Assembly (NCBI GenBank): GCA_003021005.1
Contig: PXRI01000043.1
Location: 48,159-112,158 of the forward strand
Length of the DNA stretch: 64,000 bases
Reading direction: 5' to 3'
From: Halobacteriales archaeon QS_1_69_70
GTDB taxonomy: Archaea; Halobacteriota; Halobacteria; Halobacteriales; Haloarculaceae
The translations under genes were made by a program, and so were the position numbers. Below the pieces are notes generated by a model, which worked only from the letters and a program-made list of their open reading frames with translations, did no database searches and was not told the origin of the DNA. Position 1 is the first letter of the stretch. Each line of letters opens with the position of its first letter. Below are positions 36,552 through 44,915 of the stretch, piece after piece.

Positions 36552-37069
36552 GGCTCCAGCGACTCGATGGCGTCTTCGAGTGCCGCGTACGGCGGGAACT
36601 CAGGCCACTCCGTGGCGACCCAGGCGTGCCGGACGGTCCGGTCGCCGTCGATGACGAAGACGGCGGGCCGGGGCTCGTGGATGCCGTGCATGCCGTCGAG
36701 GTCGTGGCTGACGCCGTAGGCCTCGGCGACGTCGTTGGCCGGGTCGGAGAACAGCCGGAACGCCTCGAGGCCCCACTCCTCCAGGAACCGGGAGTGCTCG
36801 TACGGCGTCGAGATGGAGCACCCGACGACCGCGGCCCCGTACTCGTCCCACCCGCGGTCGCGGACCTCCTGCCAGATGTACGTCGCGGGGAAGTCGCCGT
36901 CCATCGTGTGGAACAAGAGCACGACGGGCCCCTCGTCGGTGAGGTCCGACAGCGCGACGTCCTCCCAGTGCTCGTCGGTCACGAGCGGCCGCCTGAACCC
37001 GGGCGCCGTCTCGCCGACCCCGGGCGGGTCGGCGGGTTCGAGGTCGACGACGTCGAACCCGAGGTTCAT
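36548..37069 (-). CDS. Peroxiredoxin-like (AhpC/TSA fold) protein without the peroxidatic Cys
   Basis: A thioredoxin-fold redoxin with VGETAPGFRRPLVTDEHWEDVALSDLTDEGPVVLLFHTMDGDFPATYIWQEV. In true peroxiredoxins the segment after LLFxP carries the catalytic Cys (TxxC). Here residues 59-66 read DFPATYIW with no Cys. The only Cys is in VVGCSISTPYEHSRF. The fold is otherwise complete to AVFVIDGDRTVRHAWVA. It is encoded between a CPFC glutaredoxin-like protein and sua5, with 4-base overlaps on both sides. Confidence 0.85.
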   Translation of the reverse strand: MNLGFDVVDLEPADPPGVGETAPGFRRPLVTDEHWEDVALSDLTDEGPVVLLFHTMDGDFPATYIWQEVRDRGWDEYGAAVVGCSISTPYEHSRFLEEWGLEAFRLFSDPANDVAEAYGVSHDLDGMHGIHEPRPAVFVIDGDRTVRHAWVATEWPEFPPYAALEDAIESLEP

Positions 37070-37380
37070 TCGGCCTCCCCGGCGGCGCGAGCCGTGGCCA
37101 GGCCGGGGTCGGTGCTCCCGCCGCCATACGTCGTCTCGAGGTACTCGACGATGTTCGCGCTCTCGCTCATCGTCACGCCGGTCGAGGCGTCGACGATCGC
37201 CGGGACGGTGCGGGCGCCGGAGCGGCGCTTGACGCCGTCCCGCCGGGAGTGTCGCGCCTCGACGAACCGCGAGTGGTACGGCACGTCGAGTTCATCGAGC
37301 GTCCGCAGGACGCGCTCGCAGAACGGGCAGGCCTGGAGCCGGTAGAGCGTGATCGCCGGGTCGGTGTCGTCGTCTTGCAT
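37066..37380 (-). CDS. Glutaredoxin/GST-N-type thiol protein
   Basis: Small thioredoxin-fold protein with a dithiol CPFC at residues 18-21 (YRLQACPFCERVLRTLDEL). A cis-Pro loop ARTVPAIVDASTG and TMSESANIVEYLETTYGG follow, as in glutathione S-transferase N-terminal domains. It is the first gene of a three-gene operon with the Cys-less peroxiredoxin-like protein and probably supplies its reducing power, if any. Confidence 0.88.
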   Translation of the reverse strand: MQDDDTDPAITLYRLQACPFCERVLRTLDELDVPYHSRFVEARHSRRDGVKRRSGARTVPAIVDASTGVTMSESANIVEYLETTYGGGSTDPGLATARAAGEAE

Positions 37381-37703
37381 GCCCGTCGGTACGGTCGGCC
37401 GCCGCCTAAGGGTGTCGCCGTCGTGTGCGACCGGCTGGCGGGCGACCGACCGGGCGCCCCTCTCGGCTGAACGCGACGGCTGGCCGGCCGGCGGATGCCA
37501 GCGTGGGACATCCCAGCGAGCCGGACCAGACCGCGAATCCCCGGCGCGAGGTGCAGGCGCCGACGGCAGGGCGCAGGCGTCCAGGACGCCGACCTATCAG
37601 AGCGGGGGCCAGACCTGCATCGATCGCGGACGGATGGCGGGGCCGCGTCGGCCGTGATGATGGCAAGCCTTAATCCCGGTCCCACGGAAACCCGGACGTC
37701 CGG
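37381..37703. other. Divergent intergenic region
   Basis: About 320 bases between the glutaredoxin gene and the CNNM gene. The only feature I can support is a TATA-like GCCTTAATCC about 28-37 bases before the rightward ATG. The ORFs listed across it look like chance frames. Confidence 0.5.
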
Positions 37704-39080
37704 ATGGGCTCTCTCGCGTGGTTCCTGTCCCTGGCAGTGCTGCAGGTGGGCGGCGGCGCGGCCGACGTCCCGGTCAGCGACTGGGTCGTCGCGGCGGTCG
37801 GCGGCACCACCATCGTGGTGCTGCTCGCGCTGTCGGCCTTCTTCTCCTCCTCGGAGATCGCGATGTTCTCGCTCGCGCCCCACCGCGTCGAGGCGATAGT
37901 GGACGACGGACGCCGTGGCGCGTCGACGCTGCAGGCGCTCAAGGACGATCCACACCGCCTGCTCGTCACCATCCTCGTCGGCAACAACGTCGTCAACATC
38001 GCGATGTCCTCCATCGCCACGGGGCTTCTCGCCATCTACGTCTCCCAGTCGGTCGCGGTGTTCGTGGCCACCTTCGGCATCACCGCCCTGGTGCTCCTGT
38101 TCGGCGAAAGTGCCCCGAAGTCCTACGCAGTCGAGAACACCGAGTCGTGGGCGCTCCGCATCTCGAAGCCGCTGGAGCTCTCCGAATACCTGCTCTTCCC
38201 GCTCGTCGTCACGTTCGACTACCTCACCCGCCAGGTCAACCGGGTGACCGGGGGCCGCAGCGAGATCGAGTCGACGTACGTCACCCGCGAGGAGATCCGC
38301 GACATCATCGAGACCGGCGAGCGCGCCGGCGTCCTCGAGGAGGACGAGCGGGAGATGCTCCAGCGGATCTTCCGATTCACGAACACCATCGCCAAGGAGG
38401 TCATGACGCCGCGGCTCGACATGGAGGCCGTCCCGAAGGACGCGAGCATCGACGAGGCCATCCAGGCCTGCGTCCAGTCCGGCCACACGCGGCTGCCAGT
38501 GTACGACGGCAGCCTCGACAACGTCCTGGGCGTCGTCGACGTCTCCGATCTCGTCCGGGACTACACCTACGGCGAGAACGACGCCGTCGAACTCGAGGAC
38601 CTCATCGAGGAGACCCTCCACGTCCCCGAGTCGAAGAACGTCGACGACCTGCTGGGCGAGATGCGGGAAAACCGGATGCACATGGTGATCGTCATCGACG
38701 AGTTCGGGACCACGGAGGGGATGGTGACGATGGAGGACGTCACCGAGGAGATCGTCGGCGAGATCCTCCAGTCCGGCGAGGAAGAGCCGATCGAGGTCGT
38801 CGACGACCGGACGGCCATCCTGAAGGGCGCGGTGAACATCGACGAGGTCAACGAGACCCTCGAGGTCGACATCCCCGAAGGCGAGGAGTTCGAGACCATC
38901 GCGGGCTTCATCTTTAACCGCGCCGGCCGGCTCGTCGAGGAGGGCGAGACCATCGAGTACGACGGCCTCGACATCTACGTCGAGCGCGTCGAGAACACCC
39001 GGATCCTGCGGGCGCGGCTCGTGAAGACGGAGGCCTACGAGCCCCGGACGGCCGGAAGCCCACCGGACGAGGACGCCTGA
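37704..39080 (+). CDS. CNNM/CorC-type transporter-associated protein (DUF21-CBS-CBS-CorC_C)
   Basis: Residues 25-190 are a DUF21/CNNM membrane domain (SAFFSSSEIAMFSLAPHRVEA, LVGNNVVNIAMSSIATGL, FGESAPKSYAVENTE). Residues 215-345 are a CBS pair, with VMTPRLDMEAVPKDASI and HMVIVIDEFGTTEGMVTMEDVTEEIVGEI. The end is the CorC/HlyC domain (DRTAILKGAVNIDEVNETL). The family is linked to Mg2+ or Co2+ handling and is often misnamed hemolysin. At 458 aa it is full length, with an acidic tail. Confidence 0.92.
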   Translation: MGSLAWFLSLAVLQVGGGAADVPVSDWVVAAVGGTTIVVLLALSAFFSSSEIAMFSLAPHRVEAIVDDGRRGASTLQALKDDPHRLLVTILVGNNVVNIAMSSIATGLLAIYVSQSVAVFVATFGITALVLLFGESAPKSYAVENTESWALRISKPLELSEYLLFPLVVTFDYLTRQVNRVTGGRSEIESTYVTREEIRDIIETGERAGVLEEDEREMLQRIFRFTNTIAKEVMTPRLDMEAVPKDASIDEAIQACVQSGHTRLPVYDGSLDNVLGVVDVSDLVRDYTYGENDAVELEDLIEETLHVPESKNVDDLLGEMRENRMHMVIVIDEFGTTEGMVTMEDVTEEIVGEILQSGEEEPIEVVDDRTAILKGAVNIDEVNETLEVDIPEGEEFETIAGFIFNRAGRLVEEGETIEYDGLDIYVERVENTRILRARLVKTEAYEPRTAGSPPDEDA

Positions 39081-39193
39081 CCGCCCGTGAACCGCTCGGC
39101 GAGCCAGGGATCGACTGCCGGGCCGGCGACACGACCCGAACGCCCTCCACCGGAGAAAGTGTGACTTAAGGGACGGCCCCCTGAATCCGGGCT

Positions 39194-40498
39194 ATGGACG
39201 ACCGCACGTACGCGGCCGAGGCCGCCCCGGGCGAGGAGGTCACCGTCGCCGGGTGGGTCCACGAAGTCCGGGACCTCGGCGGCATCGCCTTCCTCATCCT
39301 GCGGGACACGAGCGGCCGGATCCAGGTGAAGTTCGAGAAGGAGGCGATGGCCGACGACCTGGTCGAGACCGGCCTGGGCGCCCACCGGGAGTCCGTCGTC
39401 TCCGTGACGGGCGCCGTCGAGGCCGAAGAGCGCGCCCCGACCGGCGTCGAGGTCGTCCCCGAGTCCGTCGAGGTCCTCGCGCCGGCGGACACCGAGCTGC
39501 CGCTGGACCCGAGCGGGAAGGTCGAGGCGGAGCTGTCGACCCGGCTCGACAACCGGACGCTGGATCTCCGGCGGGCGGAGGGCCAGGCCGTCTTCGAGGT
39601 CCGCGGCGAGGTGTTGCGGGCGGTCCGGGCGGCGTTCCGCGCCCACGACGCCACCGAGATCAACACGCCGAAGATCGTCGCCACCGGCACCGAGGGCGGC
39701 ACCGAGCTGTTCCCCATCACCTACTTCGGCCGCGAGGCGTTCATGAACCAGAGCCCGCAGCTATTCAAACAGCTCGTCGCGGGCTCGAACGTCGAGCGCG
39801 TCTTCGAGATCGGGCCCATCTTCCGCGCCGAGGAGCACAACACCCCACGGCACCTCAACGAGGCCACCTCCATCGACTTCGAGGGCGCCTTCTGCGACCA
39901 CCACGACGCGATGGACGTCTGCGAGGCCGTCGTCGTCGCGGCCTACGAGGCCGTCGCGGAGAACTGCCGGGACCAGCTGGAGGCGCTGGACCTCGCCGAG
40001 GAGTTCGAGCCGCCGGAGCCGCCGTTCCCGCGGCTCACCTACGAGGCGGCCATCGAACGCCTCAATGCCACCGGCGCGCTCGACGAGCAGCTCGTGTGGG
40101 GTGACGACTTCCCGACGGAGGGCGAGCGGGCGCTCGGTCGGGACGTGGGCGGCCACTACTTCGTGACCGACTGGCCCGCCGAGATCAAGCCGTTCTACAT
40201 CATGGACCACGACGACGACCCGGATCTGTCGACGGGCTTCGACCTGATGCATCCCCGGATGGAGCTGGTCTCCGGCGGCCAGCGCGAACACCGCCGAGAG
40301 AAGCTCATCGAGGGCTTCGAACGGCAGGGGTTAGAGCCCGAGGCCTTCGAGTACTACACCGAGATGTTCAGGTACGGCATGCCGCCCCACGCCGGCTGGG
40401 GGCTCGGCGGCGAGCGCCTGCTGATGACGATGCTCGAGCTGGACAACATCCGGGAGGCGGTGTTGTTCCCGCGAGACAGACAGCGGTTGAGCCCGTAG
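39194..40498 (+). CDS. aspS: Aspartyl-tRNA synthetase (archaeal type)
   Basis: Class IIb synthetase. The OB anticodon-binding domain (residues 1-105) has [21 protein letters not shown]. Class II motif 2 is [14 protein letters not shown], and motif 3 is [14 protein letters not shown] followed by the universal archaeal end [17 protein letters not shown]. At 434 aa it is complete. Whether it also charges tRNA-Asn cannot be told from this. Its last ten codons and stop are repeated three more times downstream. A TATA-like ACTTAAGGG is 25-33 bases upstream. Confidence 0.96.
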   Translation: MDDRTYAAEAAPGEEVTVAGWVHEVRDLGGIAFLILRDTSGRIQVKFEKEAMADDLVETGLGAHRESVVSVTGAVEAEERAPTGVEVVPESVEVLAPADTELPLDPSGKVEAELSTRLDNRTLDLRRAEGQAVFEVRGEVLRAVRAAFRAHDATEINTPKIVATGTEGGTELFPITYFGREAFMNQSPQLFKQLVAGSNVERVFEIGPIFRAEEHNTPRHLNEATSIDFEGAFCDHHDAMDVCEAVVVAAYEAVAENCRDQLEALDLAEEFEPPEPPFPRLTYEAAIERLNATGALDEQLVWGDDFPTEGERALGRDVGGHYFVTDWPAEIKPFYIMDHDDDPDLSTGFDLMHPRMELVSGGQREHRREKLIEGFERQGLEPEAFEYYTEMFRYGMPPHAGWGLGGERLLMTMLELDNIREAVLFPRDRQRLSP

Positions 40499-40843
40499 GC
40501 GAAACCGCTGTCTGTCGAGTGGGAGCTCGGACGACGCAGCCCGCACAGCCGAGCGGAGCGAGGCGAGCAGGACCATCGTCCGGCGTTCCCGCGAGACCGG
40601 CAGCGACTGTCGCCCTGAGGCGACGGTCGCACGCGTCGAGTGGGAGCTCGTCGGGCGAGCGAAGCGAGTCCGACGACGTTCCCGCGAGATCGCCAACGTC
40701 TGAGCCCGTAGGGCGAAGACGTTGGGAGCCGGCGAGGCGCGCGAGGCGCGACCGTCGGGAGCGCCTCGTGGTGGGCGAGCGGGGACCGGAAGGAACCGCG
40801 AGCGGAGCGAGTTTCGCAGGACCGGCAGCGACTGTCGCCGTGA
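40466..40843 (+). repeat. Four diverged copies of the aspS 3' end with stop codons
   Basis: Copy 1 (40466-40498) is the real aspS end. Copies 2 (40586-40618) and 3 (40679-40711) also read [10 protein letters not shown]-stop but with different codons and stop (TGA, TAG). Copy 4 (about 40813-40843) keeps DRQRLSP-TGA. Each copy is followed by sequence complementary to its own RQRLS codons, forming a hairpin over the stop, for example CCAACGTCT/AGACGTTGG in copy 3. Copies 1, 2 and 4 then share a TCGAG-GGGAGCTCG tail. Confidence 0.9.
40742..40768. repeat. Variable-stem hairpin (family member)
   Basis: Perfect 8-bp stem CGAGGCGC/GCGCCTCG around the 11-base loop GACCGTCGGGA. The stem equals that at 20143, and the loop is the complement type of the TCCC...GGTC loops. 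It lies between aspS-end copies 3 and 4, amid GAGCGGAGCGAG-type low-complexity DNA. Confidence 0.75.
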
Positions 40844-41016
40844 GGCGACGGTCGCACGCCTCGAGCGGGAGCTCGGACGACACACCTCGAACCGGGCGAG
40901 GGCCGAAGCCGCGAGCCAGCGAAGCGCTACGAAGGCCGCAGCTACCGACCGTCCAGCGGCCGGCGACGCCGGCGCAAAAGTAAGAACTAACCCTTTTGCT
41001 GGTGAGTTTTATCGCT

Positions 41017-41457
41017 ATGATAAACCTCTCGACCCGTAAGGAATGGCGTTATGCTACGTTCGCTACTGGTGGATTATACCTGTTGGGATTGCTACTTTAC
41101 TTGTCCTTTATATTACATTTTATAATTATATTTGATCAGAATCGAAGACTTCTGAGACAAGCCGGGGCGTCGCCCCAGACTGTTCAACAAACCCTCTTTG
41201 CACCTTTCTTGAATATTACACTTTTTTTCGCGGTATTGGGCGGTCCGTTTGTCTTTATGATATTAGGTGAAAATCTTCTTGGAGATGACTTCAGGATAAT
41301 TGAGGGTGTTCTGACTATTTTGTTCATGCTTAACGGGATTATTTTGTACATTTTAGATGTGCCTAGTTCTGGGGAAGTAGTAGTGTTAATATTAGTTCCT
41401 TTTATGTTTATAGCAATAATAATACCTATTACGGTCGGATATAGATATGTAGACTAA
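41017..41457 (+). CDS. AT-rich, probably foreign, four-helix membrane protein (146 aa)
   Basis: The frame MINLSTRKEWRYATFATGGLYLLGLLLYLSFILHF... has four hydrophobic segments and ends VGYRYVD. Base use is utterly unlike the rest: one 60-base line (41101-41160) is only 25% G+C, and third positions are mostly A or T. Ile and Phe are abundant and acidic residues scarce. The ATG at 41017 is preferred to the TTG at 40996. I recognise no family. It directly follows the aspS-end repeats and is the best evidence for transferred DNA in the window. Confidence 0.65.
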   Translation: MINLSTRKEWRYATFATGGLYLLGLLLYLSFILHFIIIFDQNRRLLRQAGASPQTVQQTLFAPFLNITLFFAVLGGPFVFMILGENLLGDDFRIIEGVLTILFMLNGIILYILDVPSSGEVVVLILVPFMFIAIIIPITVGYRYVD

Positions 41458-41955
41458 AGATTTGATATATATTTATAATATTTGAATATCTTTGGTTTAT
41501 TTTAACAAAGTATGCTGTAGAGATGGCAGCGGTCAGTCACGACCTGGATTTCCTCGATCCGGAGACCGCGGCCGGCGTCACGGTTCTCTACGACGGGGAT
41601 GACACGATGGATACCGGCGACATCGCAGAGCGCGTCGAAACACTCGCCGAGTGGGTCCCGGATGCGGATGCGCTTCCGCCGGTCGTGAACATCGGCGAGT
41701 GGTGACGACGGTCCTGAACACCGTCGTGGCGAGGGTACGTCTGGGCGCCGACGTACACGTGGTCGCCGTCCGGCGATAGCTGGACATAGTGGGCGTTGCA
41801 CGACTTCGTGAGGTACCGCTCCAGCGGGGATTCGTCGTCCGCCGGCGGATCGTCGGCGCGGGTGTCGCCGCCGAACCCGCACAGCGCCACGGCTGTGGAA
41901 ATCCATGCGGGGCGGTTTGGGAATCCTTAAGTCCGGCGCGGGCCGGCGTTCGGCC
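41458..41955. other. Island edge with gene fragments
   Basis: AT-rich DNA continues to about 41515 and then switches abruptly to GC-rich sequence. Beyond it are a 60-aa acidic frame (41523-41705, see next entry) and a minus-strand fragment from 41890 (MALCGFGGDTRADDPPADDE..., with YVQLSPDGDHVYVGAQTYP, a beta-propeller-like repeat) that loses coding character near 41715. These look like remnants. The mrpA promoter (CCTTAAGTCC, about 41925-41934) ends the region. Confidence 0.5.
41523..41705 (+). CDS. Short acidic ORF at the island edge (60 aa), hypothetical
   Basis: MAAVSHDLDFLDPETAAGVTVLYDGDDTMDTGDIAERVETL... has halophile-like third positions and acidity, so it is or was coding. It has no known motif and its end (NIGEWW-less, NIGEW-stop) is close to antisense propeller-like DNA. 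It may be a gene fragment. Confidence 0.4.
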   Translation: MAAVSHDLDFLDPETAAGVTVLYDGDDTMDTGDIAERVETLAEWVPDADALPPVVNIGEW

Positions 41956-44412
41956 GTGTCACCGGACGCCGCCGTCCTCCTCGCCGTCCTCGGGCTGCCG
42001 TTCCTCGGTGCCGCCCTCGTCCCGGCCGTCCACCGGGTCCTCGGCGAGCGGACGGCGTACTTCGCCGCCGGGGTCGCGGCGGTCTGTCTCGCGCTCCTGG
42101 CGACCCAGGCCGACGCCGCCCTCCACGCCACACCGGACGCCGGCGCCGTCGTCGTCCCCTGGATCCCCGCATTGGGCGTCGAACTCGCACTGTACCTCGA
42201 CGGGCTCGCGCTCCTCGTCGGCTTCCTCGCCACCGGCGTCGGCGTCCTCGTGTTCACCTACTCGGCCGGCTACATGCGGGACGAACCCGGCACCCAGCGG
42301 TACTACGCGACGTTGCTCGCGTTCATGGGCTCGATGCTCGGCGTCGCGCTCGCCGCCGACCTGATCGCGCTCTTCGTCTTCTGGGAACTCACCTCCGTCA
42401 CCTCCTTTCTGCTCATCGGTCACTACCGGACGACCGACGCCGGCCGGTACGCCGCCCGGAAGTCGCTGTTCGTCACCGTCGTCGGCGGCCTGTTCCTTCT
42501 GGTCGGGTTCGTGCTCCTCGCCCACGTCACCGGGCAGGCGCCGGGGCTCGCCCGCACGTTCACGCTCGTCGGCACCGAGGGCTCGCTGCTGGCGAACCCC
42601 GAAGGCGTCCGCGGCGCCCTCGAGACCGGGGGGCTGTTCGTCCCGGTCGTCGCGCTCGTCGTCGTCGGCGCCGCCGCCAAGTCGGCCCAGGTGCCGCTGC
42701 AGATCTGGCTGCCCGACGCGATGGAGGCGCCCACGCCCGTCTCGGCGTTCCTCCACTCCGCCACGATGGTCAAGGCCGGCGTCTACCTCGTCGGGCGGCT
42801 CCGCCCACTCTTCCTGCCGCCGGACGTCGCGGTCCCCGAGTGGACGCTTCTCGTCGCCACGCTGGGGCTGATCTCGATGGCGGTCACCGCCGTCCTGGCG
42901 GTCGGTGCGACGGACATCAAGGAGCTTCTGGCGTACTCGACGGCCTCCCACCTCGGGCTCATCATCGCCGGCTACGGGCTCGCGAACGAGGCCGGGGTCG
43001 AGACGGGCGCCTTCCACATCGTCAACCACGCGCTGTTCAAGGCCGCGCTGTTCCTCGTCGCCGGCATCGTCGCCCACGAGGCCGGCACCCGCGCCATCCA
43101 CGACCTCGGCGGGCTCGCCGAACACCTGCCCGTCACGGCCGCCGTCACCGTCGTCGCCGCCCTCGGGATGGCCGGGGTGCCGCCGTTCAACGGCTTCTAC
43201 TCGAAGGAGCTCCTGTTCGAGGCGACCTGGGATGTCGCCGCCCACGAGGGCGGCCTGTACCTCCTGTTTCCCGCCGTCGCCGTCTTCGGCAGCGTGTTCA
43301 CGTTCCTCTACTCGATCCGGTTTCTGATGCTGTTCTTCGGCGAGCCGCCCGACGGCCTCGCCGACCGCGAGATCCAGGCCCCGCCGTGGTCGATGCTGGC
43401 GCCGACGGTCCTCCTGGGCGGCCTGGCCGGCCTCGTCGGTCTGGCCGGCGTCCTCGCGACGGTCGGCGTCCACGTCGAGGCGTTCGAGACGTTCCTCGCG
43501 AGCGTCGTCGCGAGCAGCGCCGTGGCCGGCGGCCACGGCTTCGAGTACCACCTCCCGACATCGCCCTCTCCGTACGCCGGCATGAGCCTGCTCGCCATCG
43601 GACTCGGGGCCGTGCTCTACCCCTCCTACGACCGGCTCCACCGCGGCGTCCGGCGGCTCCGGGCGGTCCCCCACACCAGCCCGGACGCCTACTACGACGC
43701 CGGCATCGAGGGGCTGGACCGGCTCGGCGCGCTCGTCCCACGGTACGTCCAGACCGGCGTGGTGCGGACCTACGCCGCGGTCCTGCTCGCCTCGACGAGC
43801 CTCCTCGTCCTCGGCGGCTACACCGCCGCCGGCGCCGACCTGCCGGCGTTCGACGGCTTCGTCGTCGGCCTGCCGATCGCCCTGGTCCTCCTGGTGGCGG
43901 TCGTTGGCGCCGCCGCGGTCGGCACCGCCCCGTCGCACGTCGCCGGCGTGCTCACCCTCTCGATCCTCGGGTTCATGGTCGCGGTCTTCTACGTCCTGGC
44001 GTCGGCGCCGGACCTCGCGCTGACCCAGCTCGTCGTCGAGACGCTCGTGCTCGTCATCCTCCTGCTCGTGCTGGACGAACTCCCCGCGTTCTACGGCGAG
44101 GCCACCGGCCTGCGTTCGATCACGGACGGCTTCGTCGCCGCACTCGTCGGCGGGACCGTCTTCGTCACGGTGCTCGTGGCCACCGCCGGCCGACCGGACG
44201 ACCGCATCGCCGAGTTCTTAGTCGAGAACGGCGGCGTCCCCGCCGAACACGGCCCCGTCCTCCTCGACGCCGGCGGCGGCGGCAACCTCGTGAACGTCAT
44301 TCTTGTCGACTTCCGGGCGTTCGACACCCTGGGCGAGATCACCGTCCTCGCCATCGCGGCGCTGTCGGTGCTGACGCTCATCGCCATGCGCGGCACGGGG
44401 GGAGCGCCGTGA
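41956..44412 (+). CDS. mrpA: Mrp Na+/H+ antiporter subunit A
   Basis: Largest subunit of the multisubunit Mrp antiporter, homologous to complex I NuoL. The GTG start (VSPDAAVLLAVLGLPFLGAAL) is 22-31 bases after CCTTAAGTCC. Proton-channel motifs include ELTSVTSFLLIGHY, KSAQVPLQIWLPDAMEAPTPVSAFLHSATMVKAGVYL and HIVNHALFKAALFLVAG. The C-terminal MrpA-specific helices end in a conserved VNVILVDFRAFDTLGEITVLAIAAL. At 818 aa it is complete. It is the first of seven tightly overlapping genes. Confidence 0.95.
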   Translation: MSPDAAVLLAVLGLPFLGAALVPAVHRVLGERTAYFAAGVAAVCLALLATQADAALHATPDAGAVVVPWIPALGVELALYLDGLALLVGFLATGVGVLVFTYSAGYMRDEPGTQRYYATLLAFMGSMLGVALAADLIALFVFWELTSVTSFLLIGHYRTTDAGRYAARKSLFVTVVGGLFLLVGFVLLAHVTGQAPGLARTFTLVGTEGSLLANPEGVRGALETGGLFVPVVALVVVGAAAKSAQVPLQIWLPDAMEAPTPVSAFLHSATMVKAGVYLVGRLRPLFLPPDVAVPEWTLLVATLGLISMAVTAVLAVGATDIKELLAYSTASHLGLIIAGYGLANEAGVETGAFHIVNHALFKAALFLVAGIVAHEAGTRAIHDLGGLAEHLPVTAAVTVVAALGMAGVPPFNGFYSKELLFEATWDVAAHEGGLYLLFPAVAVFGSVFTFLYSIRFLMLFFGEPPDGLADREIQAPPWSMLAPTVLLGGLAGLVGLAGVLATVGVHVEAFETFLASVVASSAVAGGHGFEYHLPTSPSPYAGMSLLAIGLGAVLYPSYDRLHRGVRRLRAVPHTSPDAYYDAGIEGLDRLGALVPRYVQTGVVRTYAAVLLASTSLLVLGGYTAAGADLPAFDGFVVGLPIALVLLVAVVGAAAVGTAPSHVAGVLTLSILGFMVAVFYVLASAPDLALTQLVVETLVLVILLLVLDELPAFYGEATGLRSITDGFVAALVGGTVFVTVLVATAGRPDDRIAEFLVENGGVPAEHGPVLLDAGGGGNLVNVILVDFRAFDTLGEITVLAIAALSVLTLIAMRGTGGAP

Positions 44413-44915
44413 GCGACGGGCAGGGTCGGCCCGCCGGCCGTCGGGACCCGCGCCGGGAGACGACCGTCATCGCCCGTCTCGTCACCCGGACGGTCGTCCC
44501 GCTCATCCTCGTGACCGCGGTCGCGCTCCTGGTGCGGGGCCACGACCTCCCCGGCGGCGGCTTCATCGCCGGCGTCCTCACGGTCACGGCCTTCGCGCTC
44601 ACCGCCATCATCTACGGCCTCGACGAGCTCGAGGAGACGCTCGTCGGCGTGACGGTGCCCGGCCGCGGCGTCCTCTCGGGGGTGACCGAGACCTTCGCCG
44701 GGACGTTCGCCGCCGGGCTCGCCCTCGCAGCGGCCGGCGGCATCGCCGCCATGCTCGCCGGCTACCCCTTCCTCTCGCAGGCCGTGGTATTCGTCGAGGG
44801 CGTCCCGCTGTACCACGAGGTCGAACTCGCCAGCGCCCTCGTGTTCGACCTCGGGGTGTACCTCGTGGTCGTCGGCGCCCTCCTCACGATCCTCAAGGTG
44901 GTGGGTCGGGAGTGA
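44409..44915 (+). CDS. mrpB: Mrp antiporter subunit B
   Basis: MnhB/MrpB protein with RLVTRTVVPLILVTAVALLVRGHDLPGGGFIAGVLTVTAFAL, the family hallmark HxxPGGGFxxG. Four membrane helices are visible. It starts at GTG 44409, overlapping the mrpA stop by four bases. At 168 aa it has a short charged N-terminal extension. Confidence 0.94.
   Translation: MSDGQGRPAGRRDPRRETTVIARLVTRTVVPLILVTAVALLVRGHDLPGGGFIAGVLTVTAFALTAIIYGLDELEETLVGVTVPGRGVLSGVTETFAGTFAAGLALAAAGGIAAMLAGYPFLSQAVVFVEGVPLYHEVELASALVFDLGVYLVVVGALLTILKVVGRE

Noticed and set aside
40519-40983. 154-aa plus-strand ORF across the aspS-end repeats
   Set aside because: Arg/Ser/Pro-rich translation of repeated hairpin DNA. The repeats explain the sequence better than a protein.
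41959-43938. 659-aa minus-strand ORF opposite mrpA
   Set aside because: Antisense of an obvious membrane subunit gene; composition (Asp/Glu/Arg/Gly-rich, no hydrophobic segments) follows from the complement of a hydrophobic gene.
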